In this document: positions 39,620 through 48,723 of the stretch, piece after piece
Layout of the letters: every line of letters starts with the position of its first letter
How positions within the stretch are numbered: the stretch's first letter is position 1
NCBI RefSeq assembly: GCF_947387525.1
Contig: NZ_CANDNW010000005.1
Location: 35,052 to 99,051 of the forward strand
Source: Limosilactobacillus viscerum
GTDB lineage: Bacteria; Bacillota; Bacilli; Lactobacillales; Lactobacillaceae
Direction of reading: 5' to 3'
DNA length: 64,000 bases
Translations under genes and position numbers: made by a program
The notes under the pieces: generated by a model
The model's database searches: none
What the model was told of the DNA's origin: nothing
Seen by the model: only the letters and a program-made list of their open reading frames with translations

Positions 39620-41110
39620 TTGAAATTTAGCGAATTAGGATTATCGCAGAGTCTATTAAAGGCAATTAAGCGGAGCGGCTATGAAGAAGCAACCCCGATC
39701 CAAGAACAAACCATTCCAATGGTGTTAAAGGGCCAGGATGTAATTGGTCAAGCACAGACGGGGACTGGTAAAACGGCCGCGTTTGGTTTACCGATTATTG
39801 AACACATTGATACTGATAATCCAAACATCCAAGCCATTATCATTTCGCCAACTCGTGAACTGGCTATCCAGACCCAGGAAGAACTTTACCGCCTGGGAAA
39901 GGATAAGCATGCCCGGGTACAGGTTGTTTACGGTGGTGCTGATATTCGGCGGCAAATTAAGAGCTTGAAGCACCATCCACAAATCCTGGTTGGTACTCCG
40001 GGACGCTTGCGTGATCACATTGGCCGGCATACGGTTAAGCTCGACCACATCCAAACCTTAGTGCTTGATGAAGCTGACGAAATGCTGAACATGGGATTCT
40101 TAGAGGATATCGAAGCCATCATCAACGAGACGCCGGTTGACCGCCAAACCCTACTTTTCTCTGCAACGATGCCACCAGAGATCAAGAAGATTGGTGAACA
40201 GTTTATGACTAATCCGGAAACAGTCCGGATCAAGGCGAAGGAATTAACGACCGACCTGGTTGACCAATACTATGTCCGGGCTCGTGACTACGAAAAGTTC
40301 GATATTATGACCCGCTTAATTGATGTTCAGGATCCCGACCTAACAATTGTCTTTGGGCGAACAAAGCGCCGGGTTGATGAATTGTCAAAGGGATTAATTG
40401 CTCGTGGCTACAACGCTGCTGGAATTCATGGCGATCTTACGCAGGACCGGCGGACGAAGATCATGAAGAAATTTAAGAATGGTGACCTGGATATCCTGGT
40501 AGCAACTGATGTGGCTGCCCGGGGTCTTGATATTTCTGGTGTGACCCACGTTTATAATTATGATATTCCATCAGATCCGGATAGCTATGTTCACCGGATT
40601 GGCCGGACGGGTCGTGCCGGGCACCACGGTACGTCGCTGACCTTTGTTACACCAAATGAAATGGACTACTTGCATGAAATTGAAAAGTTAACCCGGGTAC
40701 GGATGCTGCCACTGAAGCCGCCATCGGCTGAGGAAGCGTTCAAGGGACAGGTTGCCAGTGCCTTTAATGATATTGACGAATTAATCGCCCAGGATTCGAC
40801 TGACCGTTACAAGGAAGCAGCCGAACAATTATTGGAAACGCACGATGCAACTGACCTAGTAGCCGCACTTCTTAACGACATGACTAAGGAAGCTGCCAGC
40901 GAAGTTCCAGTTAAGATCACGCCAGAACGACCATTACCGCGGCGCCACCACGGTGGTAAGCGGAAAGATTATCATGGCGGTAACCATTACCACCGGAATA
41001 AACACCGGCGGAATAATAATTACCGTTCACGGAACTACCACCGTGATAACCATGGGCGTAGTCATTCTAGCCGTCATTCCTTTAATATCCGTCACCGGAA
41101 GGAAGATTAA
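39620..41110 (+). CDS. cshA: DEAD-box RNA helicase CshA
   Basis: ATP-dependent RNA helicase for RNA decay, ribosome assembly and cold adaptation. It is 496 residues. The Q motif (ATPIQEQTIP), AQTGTGKT, PTRELAIQ, GTPGRL, VLDEADEML, SAT, and the C-terminal motifs ATDVAARGLD and HRIGRTGRAG are all present. A basic tail rich in His, Arg and Asn (about 450-496) is typical of CshA. The start is TTG at 39620, 7 bases after AGGAGG; upstream codons of the open frame lie inside the hairpin. Expression must read through that hairpin. Confidence 0.96.
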   Translation: MKFSELGLSQSLLKAIKRSGYEEATPIQEQTIPMVLKGQDVIGQAQTGTGKTAAFGLPIIEHIDTDNPNIQAIIISPTRELAIQTQEELYRLGKDKHARVQVVYGGADIRRQIKSLKHHPQILVGTPGRLRDHIGRHTVKLDHIQTLVLDEADEMLNMGFLEDIEAIINETPVDRQTLLFSATMPPEIKKIGEQFMTNPETVRIKAKELTTDLVDQYYVRARDYEKFDIMTRLIDVQDPDLTIVFGRTKRRVDELSKGLIARGYNAAGIHGDLTQDRRTKIMKKFKNGDLDILVATDVAARGLDISGVTHVYNYDIPSDPDSYVHRIGRTGRAGHHGTSLTFVTPNEMDYLHEIEKLTRVRMLPLKPPSAEEAFKGQVASAFNDIDELIAQDSTDRYKEAAEQLLETHDATDLVAALLNDMTKEAASEVPVKITPERPLPRRHHGGKRKDYHGGNHYHRNKHRRNNNYRSRNYHRDNHGRSHSSRHSFNIRHRKED

Positions 41111-41154
41111 TAAGCAATTTTTTCTTCCCTGATCGGTATAAATTGAAAAAATAT

Positions 41155-41199
41155 AAAAGTCGCGCAACGTTCGCAAAAATGAACGCTGCGCGACTTTTT
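41155..41199. terminator. Bidirectional terminator between cshA and the glutamine-type transporter
   Basis: AAAAGTCGCGCAACGTTC pairs with GAACGCTGCGCGACTTTT (one mismatch), with T-runs on both strands. Confidence 0.9.
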
Positions 41200-41236
41200 A
41201 TTGTAATAACACTTACCTTGTGGGTCACAACTCCGC

Positions 41237-42736
41237 CTATGCCCGTCCTGGCCGGTTAAGTTTCCGTTCACCATAGTTTAACAGGCGCGTTAGAGAGAAG
41301 GTTAAGATGAAGTAGATCATCATTGCGATAAATAAGGGGAGGGCACCCTTATAGGTAGCGGATTGGACTAGTTGAGTTTGGTACATCAATTCTGATACTC
41401 CAATGACAGAAATAATTGAACTGTCCTTCAACAGGGTGATGAATTCATTCCCGAGAGCTGGCCAAATGTTACGCAATGCTTGGGGCATGATGATGTAATG
41501 CATCGTCGTTTTCTTACTCATTCCTAAGCTCCGTGAAGCCTCAACTTGGCCGTGGTCCACTGCTTGAATTCCTGACCGGATAATTTCTGCGACATAGGCC
41601 CCAGAATTGATCGAAACGGCAATAATCCCGGCGACTACTGCTGGAATATTTTGAATAATTTCCCCAATACCGAAGTAAACGAACATTACTTGGACCATCA
41701 TTGGGGTTCCCCGGATAAATTCGATGTAGGCAATTGCTAAACTGTGGAGGACCTTATTATTAGACCGCCGCAACGCTGCAAAGATTAGTCCTAAGATAAA
41801 ACCGAAGAGAACGGAGAAAATAGTAATAATCAGGGTGTATTCAATTCCTTGTGCAAAATAGGTCCAGTAGTTCCACATGGTGTTTTGCTTTGTACCCTGG
41901 CTCATGTACTTACCAGCCCGGGGAACGTACACCTTGTCAAAAGTGTCGTTCTTTTGTAGCTTGGTAATGGTTTTGTTGGTTGCAGCGACAAGGCCTGGTG
42001 AATCTTTAGCAACGGCGATGGCAGTCCCTTGCTGACCACTAACCTTGAAATGCGGGTTAATAGCTTTCAGCTTATTGTTATTGGCAACAAACGCCTTTGC
42101 CCGGGTTGAGTCCATTACCACCCCGTCAACTTTATGGGATTGGAGGGCGATGATTAGGTTGTTAACCCGGTCAAGTCCTTTTAGCTTAGCGCCTTTCATT
42201 TGCTGCTTAGCCAGGTCATACTGCTCAGAACCATTTTGGGCTCCAATTACCTTGCCATTAAAGTCGCTTAGTGTCTTGTACTTTGACTCTTCAGACTTGT
42301 TAATTACAATGTCCTGGTTGTCCCCGTAGTAAACCTTGGAGAAGTCAACGCTCTTAGCCCGTTCTGGAGTTGGACTCATGGCAGCAATCACGACATCGAC
42401 CTTATGGGTTTCGAGGGCAACGAGTAGGGAATCGAAGTTCATTACCTTAAACTCGGCCTTTACGCCCAGGTCCTTAGCTAGTTGCTTTCCGAGGTCAATA
42501 TCGATCCCGACCCGTTTACTGACCCCGTTGACCTTGACGGAGAATTCATATGGTGGATAGTCCGCGGCAGTCCCAATAATAATCTTTCCCCGCTTCTTAA
42601 TCGCGGCGACACTTGTCTGCCTGCTACTAGTGTTACTTGAAGAAGTGCTAGTTGCATCAGCGGAAATAGTTGCTGGAGCGATTAGGAAGGGGAGAAGAAT
42701 AGCAATTAATAGTAATAAGTGCTTAACTTTCCGCAT
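41237..42736 (-). CDS. Amino-acid ABC transporter, fused substrate-binding and permease protein (GlnPH type)
   Basis: 499 residues. A signal peptide (about 1-26), a Ser/Thr linker and an SBP type-3 domain (about 43-270, GTAADYPPYEFSVKVNG, GIDIDLGKQLAKDLG) are followed by a HisM-type permease domain (about 290-490, GTPMMVQVMFVYFGIG, the EASRSLGMSKKTTMHYIIMPQALRNIWPALGNEF EAA loop). Polar amino acid uptake, probably glutamine, glutamate or similar, is inferred. The usual ATPase gene (glnQ) is not adjacent, so it must pair with an ATPase encoded elsewhere. Promoter and terminator flank it, making it a single-gene unit. Confidence 0.92.
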   Translation of the reverse strand: MRKVKHLLLLIAILLPFLIAPATISADATSTSSSNTSSRQTSVAAIKKRGKIIIGTAADYPPYEFSVKVNGVSKRVGIDIDLGKQLAKDLGVKAEFKVMNFDSLLVALETHKVDVVIAAMSPTPERAKSVDFSKVYYGDNQDIVINKSEESKYKTLSDFNGKVIGAQNGSEQYDLAKQQMKGAKLKGLDRVNNLIIALQSHKVDGVVMDSTRAKAFVANNNKLKAINPHFKVSGQQGTAIAVAKDSPGLVAATNKTITKLQKNDTFDKVYVPRAGKYMSQGTKQNTMWNYWTYFAQGIEYTLIITIFSVLFGFILGLIFAALRRSNNKVLHSLAIAYIEFIRGTPMMVQVMFVYFGIGEIIQNIPAVVAGIIAVSINSGAYVAEIIRSGIQAVDHGQVEASRSLGMSKKTTMHYIIMPQALRNIWPALGNEFITLLKDSSIISVIGVSELMYQTQLVQSATYKGALPLFIAMMIYFILTFSLTRLLNYGERKLNRPGRA

Positions 42737-42767
42737 AATTATAACTTCCTTAACATAAATTAGTTTA

Positions 42768-42796
42768 AATATACATCATTAACAGCTTATATGCAA
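42768..42796 (-). promoter_or_regulatory. Promoter of the GlnPH-type gene
   Basis: Minus-strand TTGCAT, 17-bp spacer, TATATT, about 32 bp before the start. Confidence 0.65.
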
Positions 42797-42828
42797 TCTA
42801 AAGTAATAATTATTCAATAAGAGGTAAT

Positions 42829-42875
42829 AAAAAAACCGCGCTCGTTCGGCTATTACCGAAACTGCGCGGTCTTTT
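42829..42875 (-). terminator. Terminator of the dlt operon
   Basis: ACCGCGC pairs with GCGCGGT, with an inner TTCGG/CCGAA stem, followed on the minus strand by TTTTTTTATT. Confidence 0.88.
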
Positions 42876-42885
42876 ACTACGAAAA

Positions 42886-44178
42886 TTACTTATTTAATTG
42901 TTCCTTGAATTTTTGCAGGTTAGCTGGGGTAGGGTTTAAGTTCCGCCACTCAGGACTTAAGAAGCGGTCATTGAGCTGGTAGTGAGGTGTTGGCTGCTTC
43001 TTTGAAATGAAGTTATTCGTTGCCTGGTCAAACTTAACCCAACCAGCCCAGCCAATGTGGATGGTATCTTCCATAAAGGAAGTCTTCCCACCGTCATGGG
43101 AAAGGTCAAGCACGTTGTTAAAACCTTGTTCCTTCAGTTGGAACTTAATCTTATCAACGGTCCGGTAGTACATGTCCATATCCATTCCCGTGAACTTCTC
43201 CCACTTAGCGTTAACTGGTGGAATAACGAACAAGACGTTGGAATTGGTGTTCTTAAACTGGTTGAGCACTACTTCTAGGTCGCCATATTCAGGTGACTTA
43301 GTGTAATTGATGTGCTTTTGTGAACCAGCTAGGTGCTTTTCATGAGGCTTAATCCGTTTAGTGTAGAAGCTGTTCTTCACCCGGAAACGGTTATTAGTGG
43401 TGTCGTGGTCACCGGTCTTTACCGCGTCCTGGTAGAGGGCTTGGTAGTTATACTTCTTAGGCAGCTTCTTGATATTTGGCAGGATGTACTTTTGGTAATT
43501 CTGGTTGATTTGGAATGCCGAGAATAAAGCATCCTCATGTTGCAGGATGTTGATCCGGGTACTGATTACCAAGCGGTCCCATCCATTGAGTGATTCGCCA
43601 TCCGCAATCTTTCGTGCAGCAGCACCAACCGTCCCGTCCTTTCCGATTAAGGCAATTAACCGCCGGGCGGTATAACGGTCATATGGTGACTTCGGATTAG
43701 CTTTTTGCAGCCAGGTTAAGTTAGCGTATGAACCGTTATAGTATTTAAATGCTGGTGCCATTACCCCTTGCTTGGTAAACCATTGTGGGGAAATGATGTA
43801 CACCGCCTTTTGGTCAGTCATCTGGTTCTCCATTGAGTTGATATTGAAGAACTGTGGCAGTGACTGGGTTCCCCGCGAACCGAAGAGGAAGGGGGTGTAA
43901 TTATGATAACGGGCGGCCATTACGGACGGGTGGTAACGGTCCATCCGCCGCAATTCACTAGAACCAAAGAATGGAACAAAGTTAGCCTTCTTATCACTGA
44001 GTGCTTGTTTCTTAATTGACTGGTTCTTGAAAACAACCGGGCTTAATGAAACAGCAGCTTGTTTTTCCGTCTTGAGGCTGTGCTTGTTTTCAATTGGTAG
44101 TGAAAATAAAACCAATACTAAAACGAACGCCAGGATAACGGGGCCGAAGATGGACCACAGTTTCCGGCCGTTATGCAT
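42886..44178 (-). CDS. dltD: D-alanyl-lipoteichoic acid biosynthesis protein DltD
   Basis: Final enzyme of teichoic acid D-alanylation, an SGNH-like hydrolase tethered by an N-terminal membrane segment (about 9-27) and acting outside the cell. It is 430 residues. The catalytic Ser motif FFGSSELRR (71-79) and the C-terminal Asp-His pair in MEDTIHIGWAGW are present. It overlaps dltC by 8 bp, with AAGGAGC upstream of its ATG. It is the last gene of dltXABCD. Confidence 0.95.
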   Translation of the reverse strand: MHNGRKLWSIFGPVILAFVLVLVLFSLPIENKHSLKTEKQAAVSLSPVVFKNQSIKKQALSDKKANFVPFFGSSELRRMDRYHPSVMAARYHNYTPFLFGSRGTQSLPQFFNINSMENQMTDQKAVYIISPQWFTKQGVMAPAFKYYNGSYANLTWLQKANPKSPYDRYTARRLIALIGKDGTVGAAARKIADGESLNGWDRLVISTRINILQHEDALFSAFQINQNYQKYILPNIKKLPKKYNYQALYQDAVKTGDHDTTNNRFRVKNSFYTKRIKPHEKHLAGSQKHINYTKSPEYGDLEVVLNQFKNTNSNVLFVIPPVNAKWEKFTGMDMDMYYRTVDKIKFQLKEQGFNNVLDLSHDGGKTSFMEDTIHIGWAGWVKFDQATNNFISKKQPTPHYQLNDRFLSPEWRNLNPTPANLQKFKEQLNK

Positions 44179-44410
44179 TTTGAAGCTCCTTTACCCGTTG
44201 TTCGATCTTTTCAATCGTGTTCCATTGACTCCGGTCGAATTCAGAAACGGGAACTTGAACGTCAAAGGCATCTTGTAAACCAAGGAGCAGGCTAACAGTT
44301 GCCATTGAGTCTAACAGACCACTAGTGAACAGGTCTTGGGAAGCATCGCTGAAGTCAGCAGCGTCACGACCAGTTGCGTCGGCTAAAATGTTGATAATTT
44401 GTTCTTGCAT
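44171..44410 (-). CDS. dltC: D-alanyl carrier protein DltC
   Basis: 79-residue acyl-carrier-like protein that receives D-alanine from DltA on a phosphopantetheine arm. The attachment Ser is residue 35 in SGLLDSMATV. The four-helix ACP fold is evident from length and pattern. It lies 30 bp after dltB with AGGAGGATT as SD, and its 3' end overlaps dltD. Confidence 0.96.
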   Translation of the reverse strand: MQEQIINILADATGRDAADFSDASQDLFTSGLLDSMATVSLLLGLQDAFDVQVPVSEFDRSQWNTIEKIEQRVKELQNA

Positions 44411-44440
44411 AATTAATAATCCTCCTAAAAGTAGTGGTGG

Positions 44441-45658
44441 TTAGCTAAAAAAGTATGTATTCAGGAAACCACTGAAAATCAAAAAGGTAAACATAACAAA
44501 GTTAAAGGTAATAAAGATGGCGATTCCGGTCGTCAACTTATTATGTGGCAGGTTCTTCAGGTGCTTACGTTTGTACCGTAGCCACCAGTCATTAACTACC
44601 AGGGCAATCCCGTGCAGGAAACCATACAGGATATAGTACCAGGTAATCCCGTGCCAGAAGCCCATCAGTACCATGTTAAGCATGTAGGCAGTCGATGACA
44701 AGGCATTCCGGTTTTTAAACCACCGCTTCTTGGTTGCCATAAAGACAAACCGCATGAAGATGTAGTCACGGAACCAGAAGGATAGGCTCATGTGCCACCG
44801 GTTCCAGAATTCCTTAATGTTCTTCGACTTGAACGGTTGGTTAAAGTTCATTGGCGTCTTAACACCCATGAAGTAAGAAATTGCCACTGCAAAGAGTGAG
44901 TATCCCGCAAAGTCAAAGAAGAGGTAGAAACCGTAAGTGTACATGACACCGAGCATGTGCCACGAGAAGGCGGTGTTATCGCCCAGCGCCAGGCGTTCAA
45001 AGAATGGGTAGAAACGTTGACCAAAGAAGTAGCCGATCACGAATTTATACAGGAAACCGAGGAAGAGGTAGAAAATTCCCTTGCTGACCATTCCTAAGTA
45101 TTGGTCACGGTCGGGAACCTTCTTGTAGTCCTTTTCAAACCGCCGGTAACGGTCAATTGGTCCTGAAGTAATTGTTGGCATGAAGAGAATGAAACGGATG
45201 AATTTCCAGGGTGAAATTTCCTTAATCATGCCGTCCCGGGTCTCAATAACGGTTCCAACTGCCCGGAAAGTCAGGTAAGAGATTCCCAAGAAACCAAGCA
45301 GGGAATTATGCCCAACCATCGCTGGCGAGAGCTTAACGATTACCAGCGGAAGAATTGAGAGGGCGGAGATCAGGTAAAAGATCCCGGTCCCGTTTTGCTT
45401 TTTCCGGTAACGACTATAAAACATCACTAGGATTGTTTCGTAGATCACGTAACAAATTAAAGAGATTCCCTGTTGCCAGCTGCTTCCATCAAACATCAAG
45501 AAGATAAAAACAAAACTGACTAACGCTTCATACCAACTAAAACGTTTGCCAAAGTAAAGGCCAATCCCCAGTGGTAATAAGGCAAGGATCAAATAAAAGA
45601 AGTAAACCGGGGTACCATAGGCGCTAAAGTTTGGTAGGCTTGAAATCCAATTAATCAT
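44441..45658 (-). CDS. dltB: Teichoic acid D-alanyltransferase DltB (MBOAT)
   Basis: Membrane-bound O-acyltransferase, 405 residues with about ten or more hydrophobic segments. It takes D-alanine from DltC across the membrane. The MBOAT signature segments FWNRWHMSLSFWFRDYIFMRF and the catalytic-His region LMGFWHGITWYYILYGFLHG are intact. Its ATG overlaps the dltA stop (TAATG), so translation is coupled. It works with DltX and DltD at the membrane. Confidence 0.96.
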   Translation of the reverse strand: MINWISSLPNFSAYGTPVYFFYLILALLPLGIGLYFGKRFSWYEALVSFVFIFLMFDGSSWQQGISLICYVIYETILVMFYSRYRKKQNGTGIFYLISALSILPLVIVKLSPAMVGHNSLLGFLGISYLTFRAVGTVIETRDGMIKEISPWKFIRFILFMPTITSGPIDRYRRFEKDYKKVPDRDQYLGMVSKGIFYLFLGFLYKFVIGYFFGQRFYPFFERLALGDNTAFSWHMLGVMYTYGFYLFFDFAGYSLFAVAISYFMGVKTPMNFNQPFKSKNIKEFWNRWHMSLSFWFRDYIFMRFVFMATKKRWFKNRNALSSTAYMLNMVLMGFWHGITWYYILYGFLHGIALVVNDWWLRYKRKHLKNLPHNKLTTGIAIFITFNFVMFTFLIFSGFLNTYFFS

Positions 45659-47184
45659 TATTGGTTAGCCTCTTTAATCATTTGTTTAACTGCAATCTTG
45701 CCGTTTGCAGACATTGGGAAGCTTTCTCGGTAAACAAATTGCGTCGGCATCATGTAAGGCATGATGAGGCCCTTCAAACTTTCCCGAATCTTTGTGGTGA
45801 GTTCGTTTTGGTCGACAGCGGCCTCCTTTGGGATCACGGCCGCAATCAAGTGGGCAACTTTACCATCCTTGTTGTATTTAGGGAGGGCAACAGCCTGCTT
45901 AATGTATGGACTCTTTTCCAGACTAGCCCGAACTTCATCCAGCTCAATCCGGAAACCGTGAAGTTTAATTTGGAAGTCCATCCGTCCCTTATGGTGAAGG
46001 AGCCCGTCTTCATCGAGCACCCCGGCATCACCAGTCCGGTAAGCATTTTGTCCGTTTAGTTTAAAGAACGACTGCGCAGTTTTTTCAGGGTTATTCTTGT
46101 AACCGTGGGCGACACTATCGCCAGCAATGATAATTTCACCCTGCTCATCAGGCGTAGTGACTTGCTTGCCGTCTTTCCAAATAGAAAGTTCAACGCCCGG
46201 TTTAGCATAGCCAACTGGTAACCGATCACTGTTTTCAACAATCTCAGGTGTAATTTCAATTCCAGAAACAGCAACCGTTGCTTCTGTTGGCCCGTAAGTG
46301 TTGAAAATATGAGCGTGTGGGAACCGCTTTTGTAAGTTTTTAGCAGTTTTTACCGTTAATTCTTCACCACAGAACAAAAAGTGGGTCAGGTGGCTCATTT
46401 GCTTTTCGCTAAAGGCCGGACTGAGCATGAGCATGTCAGCAAAAGAAGGCGTACCGACAAAAACATTAAGGTTAAGTGTTGGTAGCGCTGTGAAGAGCTG
46501 GCCGAAGTTTTCAACGACGTCATGAGGCAGTGCCTTGACCGTACTTGCGCTCATCAATGCGGGGTACAAGAACATATTTGAAAGGTCAAATGAGTATGGT
46601 GGCTGGCCAAGGTAGTTAGCCTTAGCTGGCAGGTTAAACTCTTCACTCAGCATCCAATTAGTAAAGGAAACTAAGTTGTCATGGCTAACCTGGACCCCTT
46701 TCGGTGAACCGGTTGTCCCAGACGTAAAAAGAATATAGGCGAGGTCATCACCTGTTACCGGGTGGGACCCGCTAAATGCATGGTGGCTTGTAAATACTTT
46801 ATCAAGCTGTGTTTTATCAATAATTGGTGCGGCGACTGTCAGCTGGTCAGCTGGGAAGTCGTCAATTGCAAGAATGAGGCTTGGCTTACCAGTATCGAGG
46901 ATTGATTGAATCCGTGGTAGCGCTGAGCCCGATGAAACCGGAATATAAGCATGACCAGTTTTGAGAGCGGCCATAAAGCTTGCAATCATTTCAACTTGGT
47001 GATCCCCAAATACCATGATTGGACTATGGTCAGCTAGTGTTTGCTGGTCCAGCCATGCGGCTAAACTATCAGCAGCTGCTTTTAATTCACCGTAACGAGT
47101 CTTTTTGCCCATTTCGTCGTATGCAATTTGATCAGCGTTGGTCGTTGCTATGTGATCAAAAGCAGAAACAAGGTTTTTAATCAA
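45658..47184 (-). CDS. dltA: D-alanine--[D-alanyl-carrier protein] ligase DltA
   Basis: Adenylates D-alanine and loads it on DltC. It is 508 residues of the ANL superfamily. The P-loop LFTSGTTGSPKGVQVSH, NTYGPTEATVAVSG, the YRTGDAGVLDEDG hinge region and the C-terminal catalytic Lys in SANGKIAVKQ are visible. The start is TTG at 47184, 9 bases after GGAGG. The product is cytosolic and uses D-Ala supplied by the divergently encoded Alr. Confidence 0.96.
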   Translation of the reverse strand: MIKNLVSAFDHIATTNADQIAYDEMGKKTRYGELKAAADSLAAWLDQQTLADHSPIMVFGDHQVEMIASFMAALKTGHAYIPVSSGSALPRIQSILDTGKPSLILAIDDFPADQLTVAAPIIDKTQLDKVFTSHHAFSGSHPVTGDDLAYILFTSGTTGSPKGVQVSHDNLVSFTNWMLSEEFNLPAKANYLGQPPYSFDLSNMFLYPALMSASTVKALPHDVVENFGQLFTALPTLNLNVFVGTPSFADMLMLSPAFSEKQMSHLTHFLFCGEELTVKTAKNLQKRFPHAHIFNTYGPTEATVAVSGIEITPEIVENSDRLPVGYAKPGVELSIWKDGKQVTTPDEQGEIIIAGDSVAHGYKNNPEKTAQSFFKLNGQNAYRTGDAGVLDEDGLLHHKGRMDFQIKLHGFRIELDEVRASLEKSPYIKQAVALPKYNKDGKVAHLIAAVIPKEAAVDQNELTTKIRESLKGLIMPYMMPTQFVYRESFPMSANGKIAVKQMIKEANQ

Positions 47185-47201
47185 TTTTTCTTTCCTCCAC
47201 G

Positions 47202-47345
47202 TTAGAATTCATTATAAATAAACGGTTCTTGTCCCGCTCCATAGTAACCATATAAGTAGATAAGCAGGACAATGATGATAAAATAGAACACCGTTTTTAG
47301 GATGAACTTTAGTGTAGGATGATTCTTAATACTTTTAGCAAAGAT
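47202..47345 (-). CDS. dltX: DltX, teichoic acid D-alanylation peptide, non-ATG start
   Basis: 47-residue single-span membrane protein. It ends in the family signature, here GAGQEPFIYNEF, after one hydrophobic segment (TVFYFIIIVLLIYLYGYY). DltX is needed for D-alanylation and normally opens the dlt operon, as here, 17 bp before dltA. The frame has no ATG, GTG or TTG: reading upstream from the conserved part gives TTT, ATC, ATA, TTC and then a TGA stop. The SD AAAGGAG lies 9 bases before ATC (47345) and 6 before ATA (47348), so one of these is the probable start. Its sequence is otherwise intact. Confidence 0.85.
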   Translation of the reverse strand: MFAKSIKNHPTLKFILKTVFYFIIIVLLIYLYGYYGAGQEPFIYNEF

Positions 47346-47581
47346 TATGAATCACTCCTTTCGCTTATAAAAAAATACCACGATTTGCTGTAATAGTGAA
47401 TTGTGGATAGTAACTTTTACCTTTTTGTAACTTTAGGTTAAAGTAACATCCCAAATTATATCTCAATAGTTAAAATTGCCAAAGTAGCAATTTTTCTTAA
47501 TTTGAGTAAAGTTGTGTGTCATTGATAATCATTTTTGATAGAATGTTAACTGCAAATTTAAGAATGGAGAAAGTGATAAAC
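47346..47581. promoter_or_regulatory. Divergent dlt / alr control region
   Basis: 236 bp shared by the dlt operon (minus) and alr (plus). A minus-strand promoter TTCACT, 17 bp, TATTTT lies near 47366-47394. An extended -10 TGATAGAAT for alr lies at 47536-47544. Between them are GTAACTTT at 47410-47417 and an inverted pair GTAACTTT-AGGTT-AAAGTAAC at 47427-47447, a candidate operator. An 8-bp stem AAAATTGC/GCAATTTT at 47472-47494 could be a weak terminator or operator. Confidence 0.55.
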
Positions 47582-48706
47582 ATGATTAGTGGGCGCTTGA
47601 GAAATACGGAATATGTCATTAACTTGCGTGCCTTGCGTAACAATATTCAAGCTCAGCGTGCTGCCTTGCCCGCGGGTAGTAAAATCCTGGCAGTAGTGAA
47701 GGCCAACGCATATGGTCACGGCCTCGTGCCAGTTGCCCAGGCTGCGTTACGTGCTGGGGCAACCGGGATGTGTGTGGCAATTTTGGATGAGGCCTTAGAG
47801 CTACGTGATAGTGGTTTAGATATTGTTACCCTGGTGCTGGGAATTACTCCCGTCGAGGAAGCAAATGTTGCTGCTGAGGCTGGTGTCTCCTTAACAGTGG
47901 GTTCACTGGACTGGCTGACTAAGTACCACCAGTTTGCCCGTCAATTTAACTGGAAGAAGCCATTAAAAGTTCACTTGGCGGTTGATACAGGGATGGGACG
48001 GATCGGCTTTACCAACGTTGCTGAATTTGACCAGGCCGTTAAGCTGTTGCGGAGCTATCCCGAGTTTGAATTTGAGGGAATGTTCACCCACTTTGCGACT
48101 GCCGACAGTGCGGATGATACCTACTTTAATCACCAGTATGACCGGTGGGAGGAATTCATTAATAGCCTTGATGAGCTACCACCGTTCACCCACATGGCTA
48201 ACTCGGCAACCGGTTTATGGCACCGTGACAAGATCACCGCTAACACAGTGCGGATGGGGATTTCGATGTTTGGCTATAATCCCTCCGGAAAAGAATTGCG
48301 TGCGGACTTAAAACTGCAACCGGTTGGTACGTTGCGGACAGCAATATGTTTTATTAAAAAATTGAAGGCCGGTGAGTCGGTTTCTTACGGTGCCACCTAT
48401 ACCGCCAAAAAGGATGAGTGGCTGGCAACGGTCCCAATTGGTTATGCGGACGGTTATCCACGGTGCATGACTGGCTTTAAAGTATTAGTCGATGGCCAAT
48501 TCTGCCCAATTGCTGGTCGGGTTTGCATGGACCAGATGATGATTCGCCTGCCAAAGTACTATCCGGTTGATACGCCGGTGGTTCTGATGGGCAAGTCAGG
48601 GAACAATGAGATTACGGCAGAGGATATGGCTGAACAGGCAAATACGATTAATTACGAGATTTTGACGAACTTTAACAACCGGATTCACCGGAGTTACCAC
48701 TATTAA
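47582..48706 (+). CDS. alr: Alanine racemase
   Basis: PLP enzyme that converts L- to D-alanine for peptidoglycan and teichoic acids. The PLP Lys is in [10 protein letters not shown] and the second catalytic Tyr in [20 protein letters not shown] is near the C-terminus. The frame opens at 47516, but [18 protein letters not shown] at 47582 is the family start (374 residues), with GGAGAAAGTG upstream; an ATG at 47564 is a less likely alternative. It is divergent from dlt and followed at once by mazF, an arrangement common in Firmicutes. Confidence 0.95.
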   Translation: MISGRLRNTEYVINLRALRNNIQAQRAALPAGSKILAVVKANAYGHGLVPVAQAALRAGATGMCVAILDEALELRDSGLDIVTLVLGITPVEEANVAAEAGVSLTVGSLDWLTKYHQFARQFNWKKPLKVHLAVDTGMGRIGFTNVAEFDQAVKLLRSYPEFEFEGMFTHFATADSADDTYFNHQYDRWEEFINSLDELPPFTHMANSATGLWHRDKITANTVRMGISMFGYNPSGKELRADLKLQPVGTLRTAICFIKKLKAGESVSYGATYTAKKDEWLATVPIGYADGYPRCMTGFKVLVDGQFCPIAGRVCMDQMMIRLPKYYPVDTPVVLMGKSGNNEITAEDMAEQANTINYEILTNFNNRIHRSYHY

Positions 48707-48723
48707 TGAAAGGGGAGATAGGG

